44,304 nt of DNA from IMG/VR virus record IMGVR_UViG_3300008108_000105, positions 1-44,304 of that record; one strand, given 5' to 3'. This DNA comes from a virus. This document shows positions 20,031-27,474 of this stretch, piece by piece. Position numbers and translations under genes: made by a program. Every line of letters starts with the position of its first letter. The first letter of the stretch is position 1. The notes below the pieces were generated by a model. The model saw nothing but the letters and a program-made list of their open reading frames with translations, had not been told where the DNA came from and ran no database searches.

Positions 20031-21104
20031 ATGGCTAAAGCACCTGGTAGTATTTGGGTAGATGGTGAAACCTTTAGATTTATTGACGCAACTGGAAACG
20101 AGTACTATTACACTGGTACTGCGGGGTCTAGTCCTGCGGGAGCTAAGGCTGGTTCAATTTGGGTAGACGGAAATGATTTTCATTATATTTCTGCTACTGG
20201 TGTTGACCGTACAATTGCATACACCGATTTGGGTGTAGCAGCGGGATCAAAACCAGGTTCAGTATGGGTGCAAACCACATTCTGGCAATGGATATCATCG
20301 GCAGGAAACGCTCGTCGTGGTCACACCGACGTAACAGCAGCACACACCGACAATACCACCCCAGCATCTCACACAGATATTGCATTCGTTAATACTACAA
20401 TTAACGCGGCACACACAGATACTACAATCAACGCAAGCCATACAGATATAGCAAAAGCACACACGGATAACACAACACCAAATAGTCACACGGACAACAC
20501 TACTCCGTTCAATAATATTGCGTTCGTTAATACTACAATCAATGCCGCTCACACGGATAATACAACGAACGCAAGCCATACAGATATAGCAAAAGCACAC
20601 ACGGATAACACAACACCAAATAGTCATACTAACAGCTATACTCCACATAGTAATGTCGCACACACCAATATTGGTGCAGCGCACACGGACAACACTACTC
20701 CGTTTAATAATATAGCATTTACCAATTCATATACAGGTAATAATCACACTAACAATTACACACCACACACCAATATCGGTCACAGTAATATCGGTCATAC
20801 TAATATCGGATTTAGTAACATAGCATTTAGTAATATTGGATTTACCAATACAACTATCAATGCATCACACACAAATATCAGTCATAGTAATATTGGTGTA
20901 TCGCATACAAATATCGGTCATAGTAATGTTGGATTTAGTAATTCGTATACTGGACACACAAACATTGCACATAGTAATATAGGCGTATCGCATACAAATA
21001 TTGGACATAGTAATGTTGGATTTAGTAATTCGTATACAGGATTTGTAAATTCTTACACACCACAAAATCACACAAATTCGTATCAGGGTGGTCCTTCAGC
21101 CTAA
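20031..21104 (+). CDS. Repeat protein with triple GS(I/V)WV N-terminal domain and [HF]-x-[ND] repeat (357 aa)
   Basis: Residues 1-97 contain three copies of a 35-residue unit starting GSIWVDG at 6 and 41 and GSVWVQT at 76. Each continues with F-(R/H/Q)-(F/Y/W)-I-(D/S)-A-T-G or a close variant, a small beta module of the kind found at the attachment end of phage fibres. Residues 98-357 are the His/Phe repeat with 38 anchors. The 37 spacings are 15x5, 12x7 and 10x9; eleven anchors are Phe, all F-x-N. The tail is HTNSYQGGPSA. It starts a new block behind the late-type element. The N-terminal module suggests that this is the chain that docks the repeat fibre to the virion. Ribosome site GAGAG about 8 bases upstream. 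Confidence 0.74.
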   Translation: MAKAPGSIWVDGETFRFIDATGNEYYYTGTAGSSPAGAKAGSIWVDGNDFHYISATGVDRTIAYTDLGVAAGSKPGSVWVQTTFWQWISSAGNARRGHTDVTAAHTDNTTPASHTDIAFVNTTINAAHTDTTINASHTDIAKAHTDNTTPNSHTDNTTPFNNIAFVNTTINAAHTDNTTNASHTDIAKAHTDNTTPNSHTNSYTPHSNVAHTNIGAAHTDNTTPFNNIAFTNSYTGNNHTNNYTPHTNIGHSNIGHTNIGFSNIAFSNIGFTNTTINASHTNISHSNIGVSHTNIGHSNVGFSNSYTGHTNIAHSNIGVSHTNIGHSNVGFSNSYTGFVNSYTPQNHTNSYQGGPSA

Positions 21105-21124
21105 TGCATGAAAAGGAATAATAT

Positions 21125-22030
21125 ATGAATCATAGTAATTCGACAACACCAGCATCACATACGAACATCGGTGCATCACATACTAATATCGGGTTTAGTA
21201 ATGTGGGGTTTAGTAATAGTTATACTCCATTTTCAAATGTTGGGTTCGGTAATGTCAATGCATCACATACTGATATTGGATTTAGTAATGTGGGATTTGC
21301 AAATTCTTACACACCATTTAGTAATGTAGGGTTTTCCAATAGTTACACACCAAATTCACACACTAATATTGCACACAGCAATATTGGTCATAGTAATATT
21401 GGATTTAATAATATTGCGTTTAGTAATATCGCATTTGGTAATATTGCAAGAACACATACCGATAACACTACAAATGCAAGTCATACCAACATTGGTCATA
21501 CAAATATTGGTGCTGCACACACGAATAACACCACACCATTTAATAATATAGCGTTTAGTAATATTGCGAAGGCACACACAGATAACACTACAAATGCAAG
21601 TCATACCAATATCGCGCATACAAATATTGGTGCTGCACATACGGATAACACCACACCATTTAATAATATAGCGTTTAGTAATATTGCGAAGGCACATACG
21701 GACAATACTACAATTGCCTCACACACGGACAATTACACTCCGCATACAAACACTACAATTAATGCGGCACATACCGACAATACAACACCAGCATCACATA
21801 CGGATATCGCACATACTAATATTGCTGCAGCACATACGGACAATACTACTAACGCAGCCCATACGGACAATTACACCCCGCATACAAACACTACAATTAA
21901 TGCCGCACACACGGATACCACAATCAACGCAAGTCATACCGACATTGCGCACACTAATACAACAATTAATGCTGCACACACGGATAACACCACACCACAT
22001 AGCGACCAACCAGTATTTGTTGGTCCATAA
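21125..22030 (+). CDS. [HF]-x-[ND] repeat protein (301 aa)
   Basis: The entire protein is repeat after MN. I parse 44 anchors; the 43 spacings are 17x5, 15x7 and 11x9 residues, with a ten-residue end (HSDQPVFVGP), summing exactly to 301. Fifteen anchors are Phe ([17 protein letters not shown]), all F-x-N, clustered in the first half. The second half is dominated by longer His units ([18 protein letters not shown]). The start has AAGGA 9 bases upstream. It is last in the fibre block, and no terminator is visible before the sigma70-type promoter of the radical SAM gene. Confidence 0.73.
   Translation: MNHSNSTTPASHTNIGASHTNIGFSNVGFSNSYTPFSNVGFGNVNASHTDIGFSNVGFANSYTPFSNVGFSNSYTPNSHTNIAHSNIGHSNIGFNNIAFSNIAFGNIARTHTDNTTNASHTNIGHTNIGAAHTNNTTPFNNIAFSNIAKAHTDNTTNASHTNIAHTNIGAAHTDNTTPFNNIAFSNIAKAHTDNTTIASHTDNYTPHTNTTINAAHTDNTTPASHTDIAHTNIAAAHTDNTTNAAHTDNYTPHTNTTINAAHTDTTINASHTDIAHTNTTINAAHTDNTTPHSDQPVFVGP
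21461..21700 (+). repeat. Two tandem 120-bp repeats
   Basis: 21461-21580 and 21581-21700 are near-identical 120-base units (40 codons). Each encodes an [21 protein letters not shown](N/D)[16 protein letters not shown] series. Exact register and low divergence indicate recent tandem duplication. The unit length is a whole number of repeat units, so the odd-spacing rule is kept. Confidence 0.85.
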
Positions 22031-22037
22031 TTAGGGC

Positions 22038-22066
22038 TTGACAAGTGGTGTGCGGTGTTGTATATT
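22038..22066 (+). promoter_or_regulatory. Sigma70-type promoter for the radical SAM cassette
   Basis: A consensus -35 TTGACA at 22038-22043, exactly 17 bases, then TATATT at 22061-22066. Transcription would start near 22073, leaving a leader of about 23 bases that contains ACGAGG before the ATG at 22096. This architecture is distinct from the late-type elements in front of the fibre genes and is shared with the gp32 promoter at 39337. Confidence 0.85.
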
Positions 22067-22095
22067 ATAAAATGATTTATTAATCACGAGGTTAT

Positions 22096-23415
22096 ATGAC
22101 TATTGAATTAGAACCAGTTGGTGTAGTATGTAATTTAAGTTGCCCGTATTGTTACGAACATCCCATGCGAGATGCGGGTAATTTCCGACATAAAACATAT
22201 TCCGTTGAAAAAATGTTAGAAGGTCTTGCCAAAGAAGGTGGTAATTTTACCCTCTTTGGTGGTGAACCATTATTAACTGATATTGACGATTTAGAAACTA
22301 TTTTTAAGTGGGGGTTTGACCGATATGGATTTAATGGTATTCAAACAAATGGTGTTTTAATTACTGACCGCCACATAGAAATGTTTAAGAAGTACAGAGT
22401 TCACGTCGGAATATCACTTGATGGTCCTGACGAAATGAACGACACGCGTTGGGCAGGGTCATTAGAAAAGACCAGAGAGGCTACCCGCAAGTCATTTGAA
22501 GCTATTAAAAAGTGTCTTGACAACAAGCTCTCACTTGGTTTAATTATTACTATCCATAAGAAGAACGGATTACCAAAATATCGTGAACGTTTCAAGGCAT
22601 GGATTAAAGAACTTCAGTCGTGGGGTGTTGATGGAGCAAGACTTCATCCACTAGAGATTGACCATAGTTCTGTTGGTGAAACATTAGCTCTTACACCAGA
22701 ACAAAATATTGAGTTCCTATTAGATATGTGGGACTTTGAAATCAGTGAACTAAATGTTCCTGGTAAGAAATCATTTCAGTTTGATATCTTCCGTGACGTA
22801 GAATATATGTTGCGTGCAGACGATGCAAACGCAACCTGTACATTTATGACTTGTGACCCATATACCACGCATGCGGTGCAAGGTATTGACTCGCAAGGTA
22901 ATAAAGCAAACTGCGGTCGTGGTAACAAAGAAGGTATTAACTGGATTAAAGCCGATGTTGACGGATTTGAACGTCAGATGGCACTATATAATACACCACA
23001 AGAACATGGTGGATGTCAGGGGTGCCGATTCTTTATTATGTGTAAGTCACACTGCCCAGGTACAGGTGCAGATATGGACTGGAGAAATAGAACGGATACC
23101 TGTATGAATTGGAAGGTAGCGTTTAGTATCTATGAACGAATGATGGTTGAACGTGGTGAGATGCCATTATCTCTAGACCCAAAATTAAAGAGATATGAAG
23201 ATATTTTGATGTATGGTTATAGTAGAGGTGCAGAACTTAGATTAGAACACATTAAAAAGTATCTTGACCCAAATATTGGATTTGATATTGAAAGATACAT
23301 CCAATCATATTTGATGAACCAAGCTATGGGTGGACACAAGCCACACGCAGACCATACAGATGAAACAGGAAGATACGCATTAGAGTTTAAAGAGAAGTAC
23401 GGATATTTACCTTAA
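22096..23415 (+). CDS. Radical SAM / SPASM domain enzyme, putative peptide or protein maturase (439 aa)
   Basis: The radical SAM core has C12-x3-C16-x2-C19 for the [4Fe-4S] cluster that cleaves S-adenosylmethionine, followed by GGEP at 55-58 and SLDGP at 107-111. The SPASM domain is textbook: C253-x14-G-x4-C273, C307-x2-C310-x5-C316-x3-C320 and C336, which bind two auxiliary clusters. SPASM enzymes of this size (anSME, PqqE-like, RiPP maturases) modify side chains or backbones of peptides or proteins. The C-terminus (417-436) carries HADHTDETGRYA, a motif found twice in the next protein, suggesting partner recognition or a tethered substrate. No sulfatase is encoded here. First gene of a three- or four-gene operon; the likely substrates are the downstream small protein or the adjacent H-x-D/N repeat fibres. 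Family call certain, substrate inferred. Confidence 0.92.
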   Translation: MTIELEPVGVVCNLSCPYCYEHPMRDAGNFRHKTYSVEKMLEGLAKEGGNFTLFGGEPLLTDIDDLETIFKWGFDRYGFNGIQTNGVLITDRHIEMFKKYRVHVGISLDGPDEMNDTRWAGSLEKTREATRKSFEAIKKCLDNKLSLGLIITIHKKNGLPKYRERFKAWIKELQSWGVDGARLHPLEIDHSSVGETLALTPEQNIEFLLDMWDFEISELNVPGKKSFQFDIFRDVEYMLRADDANATCTFMTCDPYTTHAVQGIDSQGNKANCGRGNKEGINWIKADVDGFERQMALYNTPQEHGGCQGCRFFIMCKSHCPGTGADMDWRNRTDTCMNWKVAFSIYERMMVERGEMPLSLDPKLKRYEDILMYGYSRGAELRLEHIKKYLDPNIGFDIERYIQSYLMNQAMGGHKPHADHTDETGRYALEFKEKYGYLP

Positions 23416-23433
23416 TATAAAGAGGATACGTAG

Positions 23434-23832
23434 ATGATACCAGGATTACACGCAGACCACGTTGACACATCGGGTGCATATGGTCAAAAATTTGAAGTCG
23501 TAAAAGACTTGTTAGAAAAAGGAATGTTGAAAGAAATTCCAGAAGAATTCCGTGATAAAGGAAATACTTCCGAAGAAGTTCCGGTTATTACTAATTCACA
23601 AACAGTTGTTGGTAATCAGCAATCGGGATGGGATATGTCTCGTGACCATGCCGACCACGTTGACGAAACTGGTCGTTATGCACAATCGTATATGGAACGA
23701 TTTGGTTCGGATTCCTTAAATAATAACGAAATTTCACAAGGAACTACAGAACAACAGCAAGATACTGGTAATTCTTGGAAGTCTTTCTTGAAGAAGATTA
23801 TTGCAGAAGAAAAGAGTAAGTTGAAGGTTTAA
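23434..23832 (+). CDS. Small HADHxD-motif protein, candidate substrate or partner of the radical SAM enzyme (132 aa)
   Basis: Two copies of the motif HADHVD(T/E)(S/T)G(A/R)Y, at residues 6-16 and 72-82, match residues 417-427 of the radical SAM enzyme. After the second copy comes (A/G)QxYxERFG, corresponding to LEFKEKYG in the enzyme. The rest is hydrophilic, with a Gln/Asn-rich linker and a basic C-terminal helix (SWKSFLKKIIAEEK). There is no Cys. It starts 19 bases after the enzyme gene with AGAGGA as ribosome site. It could be a precursor peptide, a recruitment adaptor or a small virion protein sharing a peptide motif. I do not recognise the family. Confidence 0.65.
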   Translation: MIPGLHADHVDTSGAYGQKFEVVKDLLEKGMLKEIPEEFRDKGNTSEEVPVITNSQTVVGNQQSGWDMSRDHADHVDETGRYAQSYMERFGSDSLNNNEISQGTTEQQQDTGNSWKSFLKKIIAEEKSKLKV

Positions 23833-23851
23833 TTTAAACAACGAAGGGGTT

Positions 23852-25333
23852 ATGCAAAGAATAAAGCATGTCTTGCCTGATTGGACTCGGGTGCAGTGGA
23901 CTTCTATAGAAAATAGAAACAAATACGAACCTATCATTGCGTCTATCAATAACGCATGGAAACAGATTGAACGTATGTCGGTTGTTCACGATATTCGTCC
24001 ATCTTCACTAGATATATTATCACCAGAAGAACTCATAAATTTAACTGCGGAATACGAAAAACATGGAGTACTCGTAGTTCCTATTGGTAAAGAAGGAAAA
24101 GCAGGAACTTACTCGTCTACAAGTACACCATATAATGGTGGTGATTACAATATTCGTGTTGTATTCACAAAGTCTGAAGCTATAGCAGATGAATGGTTTA
24201 ATATCTGGCAAGCAGAACCCCGCATTCGTGACCGTGAGGCTGGTCGTTTACTTGGGTATCCTACCTGCTGCACCAATCATTTTATGAAGTATTGGGTAGA
24301 CCAGGAATTTGTTGATACTACGTGGACGATGGCAGCGGAAAATATGCAGTTAAATGATGACGATGAAACGCATCGTACTATTCATATTAAGGCAGATACT
24401 CCACCTGAAGCAAACATAATGTGGCGTTGGCAAGGTGTACGATTGGTATCACATCTTCCGTGTTCGTTTGATTGCAAGGCAACAGAAGAACTTGGTATGA
24501 AGATGGCAGAACTTGGTCGTACACTTGGGTTTGAAAAAGAAGTAAATTGGATATATGAATTACTTTCGTGGCCTGTTGAATGGTCAGCACTGCATGGTAT
24601 CGCAGAAATCCGTACACCAATCAACAAGATTTCATCCAGAACTGATATGACCCCGTGGAAGTATGTGGTACAGAAGCATGCACACGAATATCCTATTGAT
24701 GGTATGTCTGGTATAACGTATCCGTATAATCAAAAGAAAATTAAAGTCAAACCCGTCACAAAAACTATCTCGTTCGCTAAATCTCTTGAAGATACTTCCG
24801 TATGGGAAGAAAACGGATTTAGTAATAAGGAAGCTATGGATCACTTCCACCAAGTTATCATTGACGCAATCGGGGATATGAAATATATTCCTGGTGGTAA
24901 TGTCCTCGACCTCGGTTGTGGAAATGGTGTCTTGTTAGGTCGTGTAGTTGGAGACAGATTTGATCTCATCCCACACGGTGTTGAAGCAGACCGTCAACGT
25001 TGTATGTCCGCAGCAACTACCATCCATTGGGGTGTCTTTACAATGGGTAGCATCTTTGACCTTAATACGTGGAAGGAAGATACATATAGTTTGGTACTTT
25101 TGATGCCAGGCAGACTTCTTGAAACCACACGTGTAGTATCAGAACAAGTGCGTAAGCAACTCTATGACAAGACAGACCTTGTTCTTATCAACCTAACTTG
25201 TGATTGGACACAACAATATGGCTCGATTGAGAATATTATGAAGGTCACAGGTCTTGACCAAGAATGGGAACCAGCAGGTAAGTTAATCCATCGTCAAGAT
25301 GATATGGCACAACTTTTCAAGCGTAAGGTGTAA
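23852..25333 (+). CDS. DUF483-like domain fused to a class I SAM methyltransferase (493 aa)
   Basis: The N-terminal half contains GRLLGYPTCC (131-140, Cys139/140) and HLPCSFDC (201-208, Cys204/208). These two Cys elements resemble the DUF483 family, whose function is unknown to me. The C-terminal part has methyltransferase motif I VLDLGCGNG (351-359), an acidic residue after strand 2 (GVEAD, 377-381) and a YSLVLLMPG strand-4 region, so it probably binds S-adenosylmethionine. The substrate is not evident. It is 19 bases downstream of the small HADHxD protein and in the same apparent operon as the radical SAM enzyme, so a second modification step on the same target is a reasonable inference. 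Ribosome site GAAGGGG just upstream of the start. Confidence 0.72.
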   Translation: MQRIKHVLPDWTRVQWTSIENRNKYEPIIASINNAWKQIERMSVVHDIRPSSLDILSPEELINLTAEYEKHGVLVVPIGKEGKAGTYSSTSTPYNGGDYNIRVVFTKSEAIADEWFNIWQAEPRIRDREAGRLLGYPTCCTNHFMKYWVDQEFVDTTWTMAAENMQLNDDDETHRTIHIKADTPPEANIMWRWQGVRLVSHLPCSFDCKATEELGMKMAELGRTLGFEKEVNWIYELLSWPVEWSALHGIAEIRTPINKISSRTDMTPWKYVVQKHAHEYPIDGMSGITYPYNQKKIKVKPVTKTISFAKSLEDTSVWEENGFSNKEAMDHFHQVIIDAIGDMKYIPGGNVLDLGCGNGVLLGRVVGDRFDLIPHGVEADRQRCMSAATTIHWGVFTMGSIFDLNTWKEDTYSLVLLMPGRLLETTRVVSEQVRKQLYDKTDLVLINLTCDWTQQYGSIENIMKVTGLDQEWEPAGKLIHRQDDMAQLFKRKV

Positions 25334-25334
25334 T

Positions 25335-25565
25335 ATGACAGAAGAAATCAAAGAAGCACCAGTTCCAATAGCAATTCGTCAATTAGTTGATTTACATAAC
25401 ACCCGTATCCGTGAATACCAACAACGTTCATTACAAGAACTTCAAGATGCAAACATTGAACTAATGTTAATGATGGGTTTAAGCCCACAAGACGGATGGC
25501 GATTAGATATGGAAACAATGAAATACATTAAAGTTCCAACAGATGGAAATACACAAGTCGGCTGA
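25335..25565 (+). CDS. Small hypothetical protein (76 aa)
   Basis: The start chosen is the ATG in the TAATATG junction right after the previous stop, with AAGGTG upstream; a frame extending further upstream would overlap the methyltransferase gene. The protein is helical and charged (HNTRIREYQQRSLQELQDANIELML), then MGLSPQDGWRLDMETMKYIK. The mid part could form a short coiled coil. The last 23 bases overlap the SNF2 gene in another frame, implying translational coupling. Function unknown; a small partner of the helicase is possible from context. Confidence 0.6.
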   Translation: MTEEIKEAPVPIAIRQLVDLHNTRIREYQQRSLQELQDANIELMLMMGLSPQDGWRLDMETMKYIKVPTDGNTQVG

Positions 25566-27435
25566 ACACGTAATATTTACGTGGGGTAGGTTCAAAGGGC
25601 ACTCCTTAGCACACGTTGCAAGGAGTGTTCCTTCGTATTTGGAATGGATGTCTGGTCAAGATGGTTTACCTGAGCAATGGAGAATTGCAGCAGCAAAAAC
25701 CTTGATGAACGAAGATATTAGTGAACTTGACCTTCCCAGAACGAACAATCCAACTATCTCATATAAAGATTTACCCAAGCAATCAAGTGATAAGGTAGAG
25801 GTGTTATTAGTTGATAATAAAACCGCTGCAATCATTATGCCATACGACAAAGTGATGTTGGCAAAGTTTAAGTATGAAATTGATGGTCGCAAATGGAACA
25901 ACGATGAGAAGCATTGGGAGTTTCCAGTTGTGCATCTTCCAAAACTATTTACGATATTCACCAATATTAAGTGTGATAAGAAAGTATTAGATAAAGTTGA
26001 GGAACTTAAATCTCGTAGACAAGACCTCGACGAAATCCGTAGTCAAGAAGATACAGACTTCCAAATCAAGGGGATGCAACTCAATCTGTATCCATATCAG
26101 AAAGTTGGTGTACAGTTCGTGGATAGAGCAGGTGGTCGTTGTTTGATTGCAGACGCACCTGGCTTGGGTAAGACGGCACAAGCGATTGGATATGCACAAC
26201 ATCACAATCTCAAAACACTTATTGTCTGTCCATTATCTGTTGTAGTCAACTGGCAACGTGAAATCAAAAAGTTTACTGGTAAGAAATCTACCATTTGGGA
26301 TAGTAAACATTATTACGGAGAGTTGGATAATCAGTTCCACATCGTGCATTATGATGCGGTGGCTAAGATTAGTAAATCACTTCGTGAACAAAAGTTTGAC
26401 CTCTTGGTGTGTGATGAAGCAACTTACTTAAAGAATAGACAAACCATCAGAGCAAAAAGTATCTTGGGGTCGTGGAAAGAAAGACGAAAGTATCCTGGGA
26501 TTAAAACCAAGTATTCTATCTTCTTAACGGGAACACCAGTAATGTCTCGTCCAATCGAAGCATTTAGTTTATTAAACTTTTTAGATAAAGAACGATTTAA
26601 TAACTTTTACCATTTCGTCGAACGCTATGGTGGATGGAAAGGTGATGCTCCACGAAATCTCCAAGACTTGCATGACCGTACAAAAGATTTGGTCATCCGT
26701 AGAAAGAAAAGTGAGGTGCTTACAGAACTCCCACCAAAGCAACGAAATGACCTGTATGTAGAACTTACCAAAGAAGAAAAAAAGGAATATCAAGAACTAC
26801 TCAAAGAAGTCTTTGGTAAATGGAAAATGGACGGTAAACCCTCGGTCACCCATATGCCAAAACTCCAAGCATTCCTTATCCAAAAGAAAATGCCACGATT
26901 AATGGAAATGATTGACGAGTTCTTGGATAACGACAGGTCAATCTTGATATTCAGTAACTATCTTGGCCCCCTTCGTTTCCTGACGGAACATTATGGGGAC
27001 AAAGCCGCCCTCTTGACGGGTGATATGAACAGAGATAAACGGCAGGAAAGTATTGATAGATTAACCAGCGGAAAAGCTAAAATCGGATGTTTTAGTCTCT
27101 TGGCGGCGGGTATGGGTATCGACGGATTACAGAAAGTCATAGATACCGTAGTATTTCTCAACTGTGATTGGGTTCCTGCAAACCACGAACAAGCAGAGGA
27201 CAGAACCCATCGTATCGGTCAAACCTCCCAAGTCCAAGCCTATTATATGTTATGCGAGGACACCATAGACGAATATATGCGGGACATTCTCAAAGAGAAA
27301 CAACAGGTCGCAGACCTTATTGTGGACGGAGCATTGGTCACTCCTGATAGTAATAAATCATTTTTTAAGGAATTTGTCCGCAGAATTAGTTCGGTATATA
27401 ATACCCATTTTACCGATGAAAATATAGAAGATTGA
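25543..27435 (+). CDS. SNF2-family DEAD/H helicase, SMARCAL1/HARP-like (630 aa)
   Basis: ATP-dependent DNA translocase, probably for fork remodelling or annealing. Residues 9-37 (FTWGRFKGHSLAHV...YLEWM) resemble the small domain FGK-x-KGK...YLxWL found with some nucleases and helicases. Residues about 105-140 (FKYEIDGRKWNNDEKHWEF) look like a HARP element. Helicase motifs: Walker A DAPGLGKT (204-211), II CDEATYLKN (DEAT instead of DEAH), III LTGTP (329-332), V AAGMGIDGLQ, and VI QAEDRTHRIGQ (550-560), diagnostic of SNF2. Environmental T4-like phages often carry such a gene in place of, or beside, UvsW. It follows the modification cassette and may be read from the same sigma70-type promoter. 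Confidence 0.9.
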   Translation: MEIHKSAEHVIFTWGRFKGHSLAHVARSVPSYLEWMSGQDGLPEQWRIAAAKTLMNEDISELDLPRTNNPTISYKDLPKQSSDKVEVLLVDNKTAAIIMPYDKVMLAKFKYEIDGRKWNNDEKHWEFPVVHLPKLFTIFTNIKCDKKVLDKVEELKSRRQDLDEIRSQEDTDFQIKGMQLNLYPYQKVGVQFVDRAGGRCLIADAPGLGKTAQAIGYAQHHNLKTLIVCPLSVVVNWQREIKKFTGKKSTIWDSKHYYGELDNQFHIVHYDAVAKISKSLREQKFDLLVCDEATYLKNRQTIRAKSILGSWKERRKYPGIKTKYSIFLTGTPVMSRPIEAFSLLNFLDKERFNNFYHFVERYGGWKGDAPRNLQDLHDRTKDLVIRRKKSEVLTELPPKQRNDLYVELTKEEKKEYQELLKEVFGKWKMDGKPSVTHMPKLQAFLIQKKMPRLMEMIDEFLDNDRSILIFSNYLGPLRFLTEHYGDKAALLTGDMNRDKRQESIDRLTSGKAKIGCFSLLAAGMGIDGLQKVIDTVVFLNCDWVPANHEQAEDRTHRIGQTSQVQAYYMLCEDTIDEYMRDILKEKQQVADLIVDGALVTPDSNKSFFKEFVRRISSVYNTHFTDENIED

Positions 27436-27443
27436 TATTTATA
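27434..27443 (+). promoter_or_regulatory. Putative late promoter element before the tail/baseplate block
   Basis: GATATTTATA lies immediately after the SNF2 stop codon and 32 bases before the gp26-like start. It contains the TATTTATA octamer seen at 10910 and 15877 and is preceded by ATT. AAGGAG at 27462-27467 is the ribosome site of the next gene. Confidence 0.5.
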
Positions 27444-27474
27444 TACAAGTATTTACAACCCAAGGAGTTATTTT

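Noticed and set aside
17413-22027. Classical pentapeptide-repeat proteins (Qnr/MfpA type).
   Set aside because: Only about 40 percent of units are 5 residues long; the others are 7, 9 or 11, and the A-D/N-L-x-x consensus with Ala at i-2 is absent.
17400-22030. CRISPR-like array suggested by short spaced repeats.
   Set aside because: The repeats are in frame, degenerate at third positions, vary in unit length by multiples of 6 bases and have no unique spacers; they are coding repeats.
22096-23415. Anaerobic sulfatase maturase.
   Set aside because: The SPASM layout fits, but no sulfatase or C/S-x-P-x-R target is encoded nearby; kept only as an alternative.
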